Of a stretch of DNA of 51,655 nucleotides, positions 33,182 to 41,559 are shown one piece after another. Where the stretch lies: positions 1 to 51,655 of the IMG/VR virus record IMGVR_UViG_3300025583_000016, one strand, 5' to 3'. Within the stretch, counting starts at the first letter, position 1. Each line of letters starts with the position of its first letter. Position numbers and translations under genes: made by a program. The notes beneath the pieces were generated by a model. That model saw nothing but the letters and a program-made list of their open reading frames with translations, made no database searches and was not told the DNA's origin. The stretch comes from a virus.

Positions 33182-33544
33182 TCACTTGTGGTACGTCGCC
33201 CAGACGGGGCGCAGGGAGCAGATGCCGTAGCCCCTGCCCAGGCACTCGAAGCCCGATTCGAGCCTGAACCCACCCTCCCGCACCGTCCCATCGATGTCGG
33301 GCCTGGGTTTCGGCGGGCCCTGAACCCGAAGCCATGAGGTGACCAACGGGAGCAGTTCGTCGGCGCCGAACGCGCCCGGAAGCTGATGCACGTCCTTCCC
33401 CCCATCGAAGTGCCACAGGAGCACCAGGGCCCCGTCACGCACGGTCCATGCGTTCGCCTTCCCATCGCCGAACGCCAGACGCAGGGCATCACCCAGGGCC
33501 TCTTCGATCTCCGTCTCAACGATCACCGTTCTGCTGTCCATCAT
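33182..33544 (-). CDS. unknown 120-residue early protein
   Basis: GAGAGGAGAT precedes a double ATG. The product has an alpha/beta composition, with EEALGDALRLAFGDG, LVLLWHFDGGKDVH and GTVREGGFRLESG. No cysteine pairs, signal or membrane segment that helps. Not recognised. Confidence 0.65.
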   Translation of the reverse strand: MMDSRTVIVETEIEEALGDALRLAFGDGKANAWTVRDGALVLLWHFDGGKDVHQLPGAFGADELLPLVTSWLRVQGPPKPRPDIDGTVREGGFRLESGFECLGRGYGICSLRPVWATYHK

Positions 33545-33556
33545 GCCATCTCCTCT

Positions 33557-33964
33557 CTACGGCTTCTCTACGATCCGCATGAATACCGGCAGCCCCGTGC
33601 GGGCGCAGACGCCTTCCCAGTGGTAGCGCTTCCCCTCGATCTCCACCGATTCCAAGAGCCGGTGAAAGGTCACCTCGTGGTCATCGCCACAGCGCGAGCA
33701 ATGCGCCACGTTGAGGGTGGTCACCGTGTCCGGGAACACGTCCCGCGCCCCAGCGATGTCGAGGTTACCCATGACTGCCCTCGCGGGCGCGCTGGCCTCC
33801 GCTGGGGGCGTAAGCCGGACCGCGGCGAGGACCCGGTCCGCGCGAGAGAGATACAGATCCTGATCGCACCTCTCCCACCACGTCCTGATTTCCTGTTCGG
33901 TGGCCCCGGCCTCCTCACACTCGATCCGGTGAAGCAGTCTCGCCACCCGCTCTCGCTCCGTCAT
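33557..33964 (-). CDS. unknown protein with CxxC knuckle
   Basis: A 135-residue product. The N-terminal half is helical and basic; the second half has HCSRCGDDHEVTFHR, then KRYHWEGVCARTG, so three cysteines and two or more histidines could hold a zinc ion. ATGA overlap with the preceding gene. No family. Confidence 0.65.
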   Translation of the reverse strand: MTERERVARLLHRIECEEAGATEQEIRTWWERCDQDLYLSRADRVLAAVRLTPPAEASAPARAVMGNLDIAGARDVFPDTVTTLNVAHCSRCGDDHEVTFHRLLESVEIEGKRYHWEGVCARTGLPVFMRIVEKP

Positions 33965-34377
33965 CCGAGCACCTCCGACCTGAGCTCGTCCAGCGCCGCC
34001 TCGACCGCCGCGATGTTCGACCCCATCTCATCGAGGAGCTCGTTGCGGAGATGCGCGATCGCTTCGGCGAGCTCCGCATTCGTCGGGACCCTGATGCCTC
34101 CATGCGCCCGGTGCGCCACGTTGGCCGGCGTCAACTCCTCGGGATCCGTGCTGGGCATGGCGTAGAGACCCGGCGGCCTGACCCCCGGGCCCCAGCGCGA
34201 CGCAGCATCATCGAACGGGCACGTGGCCAGGTCGCAGTCGAGCGGGTGCGTCATCCGGTATCCGTCATCGAGGATCTGGACGTGGTGAAGGAAGGTCAGC
34301 CGGGTAGGGTGGATCACCCCGCGCCTCGCCAATTCGAGCAGTAGATCCGCATCATCGTAGCTGGTCAACAGCGTCAT
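33961..34377 (-). CDS. unknown early protein
   Basis: A 138-residue protein. A helical start (DADLLLELARRGVI), a central region with DCDLATCPFDDAA, and a C-terminal coiled-coil-like helix (ELAEAIAHLRNELLDEMGS). It lies in a run of overlapped small genes. Not recognised. Confidence 0.65.
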   Translation of the reverse strand: MTLLTSYDDADLLLELARRGVIHPTRLTFLHHVQILDDGYRMTHPLDCDLATCPFDDAASRWGPGVRPPGLYAMPSTDPEELTPANVAHRAHGGIRVPTNAELAEAIAHLRNELLDEMGSNIAAVEAALDELRSEVLG

Positions 34378-34416
34378 CTCGGGCCTCCCGATTCTCGTGG
34401 CATTGTTATGGCATTC

Positions 34417-34695
34417 CTACCGCATTCTTTCCGGGTCGCGCGCCGCCCGGAGTCCGATCAACGTCTTCACGCTCGCGACCAACCGTCGGATCTCGGGGTC
34501 GCGGTTCATCTCCAGGCGTTCCTCGTAGCTCGGCGCTCGGAGGCCGTCCCTGGTGAACACATGGATCCTGGCGCAGTACAGGCACACCCCCAGGTCGCCC
34601 GGCTCGACCCCGGCCCAACCGCGCATGTCGGTTGCGGTATCGAGCTCGTGGCCGCATGCCGGGCACGAGGTGCTCGCGAACCGCGTGGACCTCAT
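34417..34695 (-). CDS. zinc-ribbon protein
   Basis: A 92-residue protein. CPACG near residue 11 and CLYC near residue 38 are spaced as in zinc ribbons; the segment GVEPGDLGVCLYCARIHVF matches a small phage/bacterial ribbon protein often followed by an RAPS-type turn (LRAPSYEE). Probably a nucleic-acid or protein adaptor. ATGA overlap with a microprotein gene. Confidence 0.7.
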   Translation of the reverse strand: MRSTRFASTSCPACGHELDTATDMRGWAGVEPGDLGVCLYCARIHVFTRDGLRAPSYEERLEMNRDPEIRRLVASVKTLIGLRAARDPERMR

Positions 34696-34778
34696 TCGGG
34701 ATCCCTGTTAAGGGTGATGGCGAGGATGATAAAGGACACCGCCGCAACGACGGGGTACAACTTGAGGAGAAGGATCAC
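34692..34778 (-). CDS. 28-residue single-span membrane microprotein
   Basis: The GTG at 34778 overlaps the preceding stop (GTGA) and its stop overlaps the next ATG (ATGA). The product is ILLLKLYPVVAAVSFII followed by a short polar end: one membrane helix. It is too short for the usual gene finders, but both junctions support it. It could assist the adjacent two-helix membrane protein. Confidence 0.6.
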   Translation of the reverse strand: MILLLKLYPVVAAVSFIILAITLNRDPE

Positions 34779-35263
34779 GGCGCCTCCCCGTCCCACCGAC
34801 GGATCACCCCCACGTGGGCCTTCGCCAAGCTGGTCGCGCATATCACGATCAGGGCGATGGTGGCTCCGGCCACCCACCATCGTTCCGTCAGCAGATCCTT
34901 GATGACAAACGCCGCGGCGATCAGCATGCCCAAGACGGTGAGCCGATCCAAGAAGCCGCTTCGCCTGGCAGGAGCTCGTCGTTCGGGCGCGTTGTCCCGG
35001 AGCATCATCGCTTCCACGGCGGCCGGAAGCAGCTGGGCAGGATGGTATACCGCCGCGTCCACGAGCTTGATGTTCTCCCGCTCGGCGATGGCCATCAACC
35101 GGAGCACGTAACCCTCCAGCACAGCGTCGATCGTGCGCTGATCGACGTCCAGGCTCTTCAGCCTTTCCTGGGCGTCGTACAGCACCACGACGATCGCGCC
35201 AGGCGTGAACGGCGTGGCCTCGGACAGCCGGGCGGCCATCGCGCTGCGCTCGCGCGTGTTCAT
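34775..35263 (-). CDS. membrane protein with two C-terminal helices
   Basis: A 162-residue protein. A soluble helical N-terminal part of about 100 residues, then two membrane helices (LTVLGMLIAAAFVIKDLL and WWVAGATIALIVICATSLA), then a short polar end. ATGA overlap with the preceding gene. It may be a superinfection or envelope-associated protein; no homologue recognised. Confidence 0.7.
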   Translation of the reverse strand: MNTRERSAMAARLSEATPFTPGAIVVVLYDAQERLKSLDVDQRTIDAVLEGYVLRLMAIAERENIKLVDAAVYHPAQLLPAAVEAMMLRDNAPERRAPARRSGFLDRLTVLGMLIAAAFVIKDLLTERWWVAGATIALIVICATSLAKAHVGVIRRWDGEAP

Positions 35264-35910
35264 GAGTCGCCCCTGGCCCTTCCGGCCATGATCGCTCGCT
35301 CCACGGGAGTCAGGTCCCAGGCGGCGACCACGGCACACAGGTCGCCATGCAGCCGCTTGAGGAGCAGCGGATCGTAGTCGGGTCGGGCGCCATGGGCCCT
35401 GTCGTGCCATTGCTCGACTTCCCACAGGATCAGATGCCCGGAGAGCGCTGACGCCCGGCCACCGACGGCCTGCAGGGCCTCGGGCGGAACCATCGGCACC
35501 AGCGCGTACCCGTAGCGCTCGGGCGTGCCTCCCCGAACCTCGAACCGATGGGCTCGCTCGCCTCCGGGCCATCGCTGCAGGTAGTTACCCCAACCGGGCC
35601 CGCCGGCCCCGCTGATCAAGTCGTGCGGGAGCGTCGTATAGACCAGGGACTGCCCGGTCCACGGCGCCGTCACCTTGACCTGGCGTTGGTCGGCTCGCGC
35701 GACCGCCAGCATCGGCCTGCGATGCTCATCCACCGGGGCGTCCCGGATCACCTCGCTGAGTTGGATCAGCGGCGTGCCCATACCCAACGCCTCGTATCCG
35801 GCCGCAGCGGCCTGATACTCAGCATCAGCATGCATGTGAATCGACGTCCTGTACGCCTTCAGCCGTTCACGTGCTTCCTCCGGAGCCATCTCGATCAATT
35901 CGATGTCCAT
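35260..35910 (-). CDS. widespread phage protein of unknown function
   Basis: A 216-residue protein. The ordered blocks AAGYEALGMGTPLIQLSEVIRDA, PMLAVARAD, GHLILWEVEQW and DLCAVVAAWDLTPVERAIM match a protein I recall across many siphovirus early regions. No function is known to me. GGGGAGAG precedes the ATG. Confidence 0.75.
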   Translation of the reverse strand: MDIELIEMAPEEARERLKAYRTSIHMHADAEYQAAAAGYEALGMGTPLIQLSEVIRDAPVDEHRRPMLAVARADQRQVKVTAPWTGQSLVYTTLPHDLISGAGGPGWGNYLQRWPGGERAHRFEVRGGTPERYGYALVPMVPPEALQAVGGRASALSGHLILWEVEQWHDRAHGARPDYDPLLLKRLHGDLCAVVAAWDLTPVERAIMAGRARGDS

Positions 35911-36496
35911 GCTTCTCTCCCCGCGGTTCGGATAGCCTCGCCAGGTAGTGCTCGGCGAGATGGGGCTGGCCAGCGATCAGGAGCTCGACCAGCCTGGCTT
36001 CCACTTGGTCCCGGCTCAGGTCCACGCCCAGCACGTTCATGGCGTAGAACCCGGCCACGTATGGCAGGAACCAGTCGGAGTGCGGCAGCATGTAGGTTGC
36101 TCGAACCGCCACCTTCGCCTGGATCTGCAGATGGCAGACCTGGCACAGAGCCGCCAGGTTCCACCATCGGAGGTTCGTCTTGTTGTTGTCGAGGTGATGT
36201 ACCGTCAGCACCCGGGTCTTCCCGTCGGCCCGATGGCCACGGCACGCTGCGTCGCATGGCAGGATCCCGCTCCGGATCCATGCGCCACCTTCGACCCGGT
36301 CGATCCGAGCCGTCGCCGTGCAGCTGCCCTCGCGCGCCAGCGCCGCGCGGACCATCTCAGGATCGTTGGGGGCCTTGACCCATTGGGCCCCTCGATGCAG
36401 GCAGCGAACGCACCGGAAGCCGGCATCGATCTTGGTCTGTAGGGACCTCTCGGGCCACGCGTCGGGGTACGTGCCCCTGAAGTCAGGTCGCCCCAT
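35867..36496 (-). CDS. HNH endonuclease-like protein, second copy
   Basis: A 209-residue protein. CVRC near residue 31 and the core VLTVHHLDNNKTNLRWWNL.. with CQVCH form the HNH zinc fold; a Cys/His-rich insert (CDAACRGH) lies between. Its C-terminal half is helical (YVAGFYAMNVLGVDLSRD). The 3' end overlaps the next gene by 44 bases. Unlike the copy at 2452, it sits in the early cluster and is probably a homing-type or repair nuclease. Confidence 0.75.
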   Translation of the reverse strand: MGRPDFRGTYPDAWPERSLQTKIDAGFRCVRCLHRGAQWVKAPNDPEMVRAALAREGSCTATARIDRVEGGAWIRSGILPCDAACRGHRADGKTRVLTVHHLDNNKTNLRWWNLAALCQVCHLQIQAKVAVRATYMLPHSDWFLPYVAGFYAMNVLGVDLSRDQVEARLVELLIAGQPHLAEHYLARLSEPRGEKHGHRIDRDGSGGST

Positions 36497-36686
36497 CGGT
36501 TCCCAGGTCGCGATAGAGGCGGATATGCACTCTGGCCAGGCCATCCACCAGATCATGCTTTCTGGCCTTCGCCTCGGATTTGATGCCCTGCGATCGGGCA
36601 TCCCTGAGTCGCTCGTTCAGCTTCTTCGTGAGCTCATGGATCTCGCGCACGAGCTCGCTGTCGGGGTCCTTCTGTGCCCAGGACAT
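36483..36686 (-). CDS. small helical protein
   Basis: A 67-residue product starting at an ATG that shares a base with the preceding stop (TGATG); a GTG three bases earlier is possible. It is a single charged helix-rich protein (VREIHELTKKLNERLRD). It overlaps the HNH start by 14 bases. Not recognised. Confidence 0.6.
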   Translation of the reverse strand: MSWAQKDPDSELVREIHELTKKLNERLRDARSQGIKSEAKARKHDLVDGLARVHIRLYRDLGTDGAT

Positions 36687-37321
36687 CACCCTGGCCTTTG
36701 GCCCGTCAGGAGCCAGTCTGGGTCATCGGCGTGCGTCTTCAGCACGCGGCGCGTCGCACGGTCCATCCCCCAGCACCCTTGGAAGAGCGTCATACCTCGA
36801 TACCGGACGAACAGCTTCGTGTGCAGAACCTGAAGCGCGCTGTTCCCCTCCGGCACCCAGAGATCGTGCCATGCGTAGTCCCATCGCTTGTCTTCGGGCC
36901 ACTCGATCGTCGCGGCGTCACCCTCGTGAAGCGTCACGCGGCCCAGTGCCTCTTCGGCGCCGAAGCTCGGCCAGACCAGCTTCACCACCTCGGCGCTCTT
37001 CTCCACCACGTCCACGTGCTCGACGTGGCCGGTGGCGAGGAGGCCCCTGACGACGCAGCCGAGGCCCAGCCCGGTCACCAGCACCCGGCCAGACGCGAAC
37101 AGGACGACCGGCATATGCCGGGCGAGCTCCCGGGCGGAGTCCTCCATCACGACGTCGCCCATATGCTGCATCGTGGCCTCGGTCATGCAGCGCAGGACGG
37201 TGATCGGCCGGCCCCGGTTCTCGCCGTCGAGCGCCGGCATGCGACGCACCGACCACAGCCCGGCGTCGCCCGTCGGGATGTGCTCGGCTCTCATCTTCTC
37301 GTAGAGGCGCGTGCGCATCAT
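36686..37321 (-). CDS. methyltransferase-fold protein (spermidine-synthase-like)
   Basis: A 211-residue protein. VLVTGLGLGCVVRGLL is a glycine-rich SAM motif I, VEHVDVVEKSAEVVKLV places the acidic residue of motif II, and EGDAATIEW is motif III. Similar phage proteins are annotated as methyltransferase- or spermidine-synthase-like without shown activity. ATGATG double start overlaps the preceding stop. Confidence 0.7.
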   Translation of the reverse strand: MMRTRLYEKMRAEHIPTGDAGLWSVRRMPALDGENRGRPITVLRCMTEATMQHMGDVVMEDSARELARHMPVVLFASGRVLVTGLGLGCVVRGLLATGHVEHVDVVEKSAEVVKLVWPSFGAEEALGRVTLHEGDAATIEWPEDKRWDYAWHDLWVPEGNSALQVLHTKLFVRYRGMTLFQGCWGMDRATRRVLKTHADDPDWLLTGQRPG

Positions 37322-37722
37322 AGGTTCAGCGCCTTCCGGATCCGGACGCTCCAGCACTCCGGGTTCGTGCACGGCTTCACGTGGCCCGTCAGGTCGTAGT
37401 ACCGCGGCCTGCGGCAATGCTGGCAGTATCCGTTGTCCGCGCCATCCACCTCGGCGATCAGGCTCTCAATGGCGGCCCGGCCCTCTCTCGGCCGGTCGTG
37501 CTTGTCCAGAAACTCTTCCATGGCCTCAAGCATCGTCGAGCGGTCAGCGCTGGAGATGTAGGTCATGAACCCCGGCGGCGATCCGAAGTCGAACAGCATC
37601 AGAGTGAATCCGATTCGGGGCGAGCGTGGATGGCGCTCCGCATGCTGGTCGAGGGCGTGGCCGATCGCCTCGCCGATCCCGCGTGCCGTTTCTTCCATCG
37701 GCTTCAGGGTGGGCTCGGGCAT
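37318..37722 (-). CDS. unknown protein with CxxC pairs
   Basis: A 134-residue protein. CQHCRRPRYY and CTNPECW near the C-terminus can form a zinc site. The N-terminal part has a helix (ARGIGEAIGHALDQHAER) and a strand (IGFTLMLFDFG). GGGAGGAGAA precedes the ATG at 37722. First gene after a 184-base non-coding gap. Confidence 0.65.
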   Translation of the reverse strand: MPEPTLKPMEETARGIGEAIGHALDQHAERHPRSPRIGFTLMLFDFGSPPGFMTYISSADRSTMLEAMEEFLDKHDRPREGRAAIESLIAEVDGADNGYCQHCRRPRYYDLTGHVKPCTNPECWSVRIRKALNL

Positions 37723-37882
37723 CGTTCTCCTCCCTACGTTGTGGGTCGTACGTGCGTAGCTCTTCACTCGGTGTCTCCCATCGTTTGGGACTCGCCCGGG
37801 CGGGGCGGTCGTTCATACCCGACAGCCGACTCCTCCTCTTGAGTAAGGTTGGACTGCGCCTGCCTCCGCCCGGGCTTCCCGC

Positions 37883-37916
37883 AGGGCCAACGATCGGCCC
37901 TTCCTTCTACTGAAGG
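37883..37916 (-). terminator. two short hairpins at a gene end
   Basis: CCTTC/GAAGG overlaps the stop of the upstream gene, and AGGGCC/GGCCCT with a 7-base loop follows. No U-tract. They lie in a 184-base gap that also has two GCCCGGGC palindromes, so this may be a partial terminator and a start of new transcription, but no promoter stands out. Confidence 0.4.
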
Positions 37917-38644
37917 ATCGAGACCTCCACCTTCAGGTTCTCACGCAGATAATGCGCGATCCGCTCGATCGCTTCGAGCTCCCACGCGCCGCCGTCCGCC
38001 TCATGGAGCGAGGCGATGGGGCCCGAGGAGCTCCGTTCGAGCCGGAAGATGAACGGGGCCAGCGGCTGCTCGATCTCCCGGAACGTGCGGATGGGCGCCA
38101 GCATGACGGGGTTCGGGATCCCGACCTCGTCGCCCAGCGTGACCTTCACACCGGCGCGCGTCGTGACGCTCTGCGTTCGGCCATCGTCCGCCACCTTGAC
38201 CTCGCTCTCGTCCGCGACGCCGCCCAGGATCTTCAGCACCTGGGCCTTGTGCCCCCCGTCCGCGACCCGAGACTGGATCATGACGTTCGCTTCGAGCATG
38301 CGCAGGTTCAGCATGTCGCGCGCCAGGTCGGTGCACGCGGCCCTCATGTAGCAGAACCGGACCCCGCGCTCCTGCAAGGTGCTCAGTAGATCGACCCGCT
38401 GTGGCCCGACCACGTGCACCATGCACGCCGACAGGTCGAACTCGTCCCGGTTCTCCTCGACGTACGCGATCAGGGCGCTCAGCGTGTTGACGCAGAGCGT
38501 CTTCGGCTCGTCGGGCGCGTGCTCTTTCGGGAGCCTGCTCAGCGGGATCGTGCTGAGCAGCGCATTGCCGACCTCGACGACCACGTTCTGTCCGGCGGCT
38601 CTCTCGGCCATCTCTCTGATGGCGTTTACGCCTGTTCCATCCAT
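37907..38644 (-). CDS. conserved phage protein (DUF2303/YfdQ-like)
   Basis: A 245-residue protein. PKTLCVNTLSALIAYVEENRD, LNLRMLEANVMIQSR and MLAPIRTFREIEQPLAPFIFRL are in the order of a family found near phage recombination and replication genes; the last part (LHEADGGAWELEAI) is typical. ATAAGGAGATAGG is a very strong ribosome site. Function unknown. Confidence 0.7.
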   Translation of the reverse strand: MDGTGVNAIREMAERAAGQNVVVEVGNALLSTIPLSRLPKEHAPDEPKTLCVNTLSALIAYVEENRDEFDLSACMVHVVGPQRVDLLSTLQERGVRFCYMRAACTDLARDMLNLRMLEANVMIQSRVADGGHKAQVLKILGGVADESEVKVADDGRTQSVTTRAGVKVTLGDEVGIPNPVMLAPIRTFREIEQPLAPFIFRLERSSSGPIASLHEADGGAWELEAIERIAHYLRENLKVEVSILQ

Positions 38645-38675
38645 GCCCTATCTCCTTATGGTGGATAGCTTGCGG

Positions 38676-39119
38676 TCAGCTGTCGCCGGCCGCGTTGCGG
38701 TGGAGCGGGTGCACGTCGGGCTCAGCCCGCTGCGGCTCGCTCTCGGGGGAATCGGTGGGGGGGCTGGCCTGTGGCGGCACGTCCTCGAACTCGATCACCT
38801 CCTGCTTCGCGTCCTGGCAGACCGCGATGATGGGGCTCTTCGAGTCGGTGCCGTCTTCCCTGCCCATGAACATGTGGCCATCCACGGCCCGGGCGCAGGC
38901 GAGCTTCACGCTCTTCACCTGTACGCGCGTCATGGCCTCTTCCCGGCTCTTCGCCGGCTTGAACCGGACCACCAGCGTGATCGACCGCTCCTCCTCCGGG
39001 TCGGTGTTGGGGTCCTGAATGTTCTTCAGCACCCGGTTGAACTCGTACTCGAACAGCTGAGGCGCGGCGCCGCGGCTCACGCTGGCGAGGGTGACCTTAT
39101 CCAGCTTCATCGCTCCCAT
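38676..39119 (-). CDS. replication-terminator-like small protein
   Basis: A 147-residue protein. YEFNRVLKNIQDPNTDPEEER and ITLVVRFKP followed by VQVKSVKLA form the short core of proteins often annotated as phage replication terminator; the last 40 residues are acidic and Pro-rich. I trust the family more than the name. GGAGGAAGAGG precedes the ATG; an ATG three codons later is an alternative. Confidence 0.65.
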   Translation of the reverse strand: MGAMKLDKVTLASVSRGAAPQLFEYEFNRVLKNIQDPNTDPEEERSITLVVRFKPAKSREEAMTRVQVKSVKLACARAVDGHMFMGREDGTDSKSPIIAVCQDAKQEVIEFEDVPPQASPPTDSPESEPQRAEPDVHPLHRNAAGDS

Positions 39120-39163
39120 ACCTCTTCCTCCACGGATCGGGGTTCAGTTGGCTGATCGATACG

Positions 39164-39376
39164 TCACAGCCCGGGTTCGGTCCAGTCCTTCCACCTCCTG
39201 CCCGTCAGGGCGGATTCCCTCGGCGCCTCCCAGCCGCAGTTACGACAGCGGTGGCCAGGCTCGACCTTCGTGCCTGTTCCGTACCGCTCGGCGCATGTGG
39301 GGCACTCGTGATAATGCCGCCTCGCTGCGCGCTTCTGATCCTTGTACGCCCGCCAGAAATCACCGCTCTCGCTCAT
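39164..39376 (-). CDS. 70-residue zinc-ribbon protein
   Basis: CPTCAERYG and CRNCGW make a complete four-cysteine ribbon around a basic middle. Start at the ATG at 39376 in an ATGA overlap, within a 23-base repeat shared with the next gene upstream. Probably nucleic-acid-binding. Confidence 0.65.
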   Translation of the reverse strand: MSESGDFWRAYKDQKRAARRHYHECPTCAERYGTGTKVEPGHRCRNCGWEAPRESALTGRRWKDWTEPGL

Positions 39377-39389
39377 TCGGGTTCCTCCC
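39367..39389. repeat. 23-bp duplicated stop/start junction, copy 1
   Basis: The same 23 bases occur at 39771-39793. Each copy encodes the end of one gene (EEPE and stop), a GGGAGGA ribosome site and the ATGA start (MSE) of the next. A precise duplication of a translational coupling unit. Confidence 0.9.
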
Positions 39390-39780
39390 AATTGTCTTCG
39401 CCCCAATCGTCATCCACACCAGCACGGGAGCGGAGAGCGGCGATGGCCCGGGTCAGTAGCTCGGACAGGCGGCGTTCGTTAAAGCGTAGGGACTTGGCGT
39501 TGACCTCCAGCTCCCCCACCAGCGCCTCCACGTCGGCGGATGCGCCAGCCGCCATCTCTCGGTGGACCTGCTCAACGGAAGCGTCCCACGCGGCCTGTAC
39601 GTCTGGCGGGTAGTCGCTCGGCTCCCCCTGGGGGGCGCGGCGGTTCATCGCTTGCACGGCTTCGATGCAGAGATCCAGTTGCTCGGCGGTCATGCCCACA
39701 GGGGTGAAGCTCTTCGGTGCCGATCCCGTTCGGTGCAGCCGTAGGTGGCGCTCCATGTCGGCCCATCGCTTCTCGCTCAT
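39373..39780 (-). CDS. unknown protein downstream of DNA methyltransferase
   Basis: A 135-residue, mostly helical, acidic protein (KRWADMERHLRLH, ALVGELEVNAKSLRFNERRLSELLTRAIAALRS). The ATG overlaps the methyltransferase stop. The last residues before the stop repeat those of the methyltransferase. Possibly its partner. Not recognised. Confidence 0.65.
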   Translation of the reverse strand: MSEKRWADMERHLRLHRTGSAPKSFTPVGMTAEQLDLCIEAVQAMNRRAPQGEPSDYPPDVQAAWDASVEQVHREMAAGASADVEALVGELEVNAKSLRFNERRLSELLTRAIAALRSRAGVDDDWGEDNWEEPE

Positions 39781-39793
39781 TCGGGTTCCTCCC
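39771..39793. repeat. 23-bp duplicated stop/start junction, copy 2
   Basis: Identical to 39367-39389, at the junction of the DNA methyltransferase gene and the following gene. See that entry. Confidence 0.9.
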
Positions 39794-40874
39794 TCTCGGG
39801 GGTGGCGGGAGCGAGGTCGAGCACGCCCTGGCTGCAACGATGGGCGATTAGGTCGCAGTATTCAGGGTTCAACTCGATCCCGACACCCTTCCGTCCATGC
39901 TCCTTCGCTACCCAAAGCGTCGTGCCAGATCCAGCGAACGGGTCCAGCACGGTCCCGCCTTCTGGACAACCGGCCTTGATGCAGAGCGTCGGAAGCTCGG
40001 GTGGGAATGTGGCGAAGTGGGCTTCAGCATACGGCTTTGTGGTGATCGTCCAGACGGTGCGGCGGTTGCGCATACCACTGCACTGCTCGGTGCGCTCCAT
40101 GTGGTCCCATCGGTCGTTAAATCCCGCGTGCCTACGACCGTGCCCACGTTGCTTGTCGCTCTTGCGGAACTTCCGCGTGCTTGATCCCTGTCCGGCGTGA
40201 GAGACGCCGCCGCCGTGGCCGTTCTGTCCGTTGTCGTACTTCGCCTCATCTGCGTACTTCGCGGGTACCGCAATCGCATCCGCGTCGTAGAAGTAGGTCG
40301 CGCTCTTGCTGAGCAGGAACACGTACTCGTGGGCTTTCGTGGGCCGGTCCGTCACGCTCTCGGGCATCGGGTTGGGCTTGGCCCAGATGACGTCGGAGCG
40401 CAGCCACCACCCGTCCGCTTGCAGCGCGAACGCTACCCGCCACGGGATGCCGACGAGATCCTTGGGCTTGAGGCCGGGCGGGACAGCCTTCTTTTGCGCG
40501 GTGTGCGCTGCGTTCGCCGTACCAACTAGCGTTGATGTGTCGCCCTTGATCGCCAACCCGGAGACGCCATTGGCCGCGTAGCTGTCCCCCAGATTCAGCC
40601 AAAGCGTCCCGTCATCCCGCAGCACCCGACGCACCTCGCGGAACACCTCGACCATGCGGGCCACGTATTCATCGGGCGTGGATTCCAGCCCGATCTGCCC
40701 GTCCTCGCCGTAGTCACGTAGCCCCCAATACGGAGGGCTCGTCACGCAGCAATGCACGGAGGCGTCGGGCAAGGCACGGAGCCCGGCCAGAACGTCGGCG
40801 TTGTAGACCGTGACGTGCGAGTCCTCGTAGTAGGGCTTCACGTCCCCTCCCCGGTATGCCCCGTGGGCTCGCAT
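39777..40874 (-). CDS. DNA methyltransferase (N4-cytosine/N6-adenine, beta type)
   Basis: A 365-residue protein. TSPPYWG near residue 45 is the catalytic motif IV and FAGSGTT near residue 318 is the SAM motif, giving the beta-type order. The middle holds a target-recognition region with basic stretches (RKFRKSDKQRGHGRR). The TGATG start at 40874 is chosen; a GTG at 40841 has a stronger ribosome site (GGGGAGGGG). With no cognate nuclease nearby, this is probably an orphan enzyme protecting phage DNA from host restriction. Confidence 0.88.
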   Translation of the reverse strand: MRAHGAYRGGDVKPYYEDSHVTVYNADVLAGLRALPDASVHCCVTSPPYWGLRDYGEDGQIGLESTPDEYVARMVEVFREVRRVLRDDGTLWLNLGDSYAANGVSGLAIKGDTSTLVGTANAAHTAQKKAVPPGLKPKDLVGIPWRVAFALQADGWWLRSDVIWAKPNPMPESVTDRPTKAHEYVFLLSKSATYFYDADAIAVPAKYADEAKYDNGQNGHGGGVSHAGQGSSTRKFRKSDKQRGHGRRHAGFNDRWDHMERTEQCSGMRNRRTVWTITTKPYAEAHFATFPPELPTLCIKAGCPEGGTVLDPFAGSGTTLWVAKEHGRKGVGIELNPEYCDLIAHRCSQGVLDLAPATPEREEPE

Positions 40875-41149
40875 CAGATCCTCCAGTCGGCATCCGGGAA
40901 GCCCCGGCGCTCGTTCTCGGTCATCTTCGGGCCCGACCAGTCGGGGTGGAACCTGGCCCTGTCCCAGCACCAGCCGGTGAGCTTGAAGTCGCGGCTCTGC
41001 CCCTCCCCGCATGTCGGCACGTCCACGTAGCCTTCGGCCTGAAGCGCTTCCCGCGCCGCCTTCGGGAAGCGCTCGTCGATCGGCTGCCGGCATTTCGAGA
41101 GGGTGCGATGGCACCAGGGGCAGACCTTCTCCCTCTCTCCCGCGCTCAT
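40874..41149 (-). CDS. small zinc-motif protein
   Basis: A 91-residue product, ATGA overlap at 41149. CPWCHRTLSKC near the N-terminus and CGEGQSRDFKLTGWCWD later, with an internal His, suggest a zinc site. Trp-rich C-terminus. Not recognised. Confidence 0.6.
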   Translation of the reverse strand: MSAGEREKVCPWCHRTLSKCRQPIDERFPKAAREALQAEGYVDVPTCGEGQSRDFKLTGWCWDRARFHPDWSGPKMTENERRGFPDADWRI

Positions 41150-41559
41150 CGCCGCGCGGCCTCGGGGCCCATCTCGCGTGCCACGACCGCGCCCGTACCA
41201 TCGACGACCACGAGCGAGGAAGTGCGCAGTTGCTGCGAGCGCCTCCCCATGTATTCGACGAGCCACTGAGTGTCGTGCAGCGTGTCGCTCGCTCCCTGGC
41301 GGGTGATCGCGAACAGCACGGACTCGTCGGGCGCCGTCATCTTCAGGATCAGCGCGCTGAGGATCTCCCGGCGGTTCTCCTCGGCCTCGTCGCCGAGCTT
41401 CCTGTACCGACCGACCACCTTCACCGGCCGGCCGCAGACCCCGTCGAGCACCGGGGTCTCGCAGCCGCGGCTCACCGTGACTTCCTCCTGCAGATGCGTG
41501 ACGCTGAAATGTGGATGGTCCGGGTGGTCGCACTGGATCCGGATCAGATCAGTCTTCAT
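41146..41559 (-). CDS. unknown protein overlapping SMC-like gene end
   Basis: A 137-residue product. It starts IQCDHPDHPHFSVTHLQEEV, then has GCETPVLDGVCGRPVKVVGRYRK, so Cys/His spacing could bind zinc, and then a helical part. Its ATG at 41559 lies 11 bases before the stop of the ATPase gene. Function unknown. Confidence 0.6.
   Translation of the reverse strand: MKTDLIRIQCDHPDHPHFSVTHLQEEVTVSRGCETPVLDGVCGRPVKVVGRYRKLGDEAEENRREILSALILKMTAPDESVLFAITRQGASDTLHDTQWLVEYMGRRSQQLRTSSLVVVDGTGAVVAREMGPEAARR

Noticed and set aside
39777-41201. 474-residue version of the DNA methyltransferase
   Set aside because: The added 109 residues overlap another gene in a shadow frame; the TGATG start at 40874 is supported.
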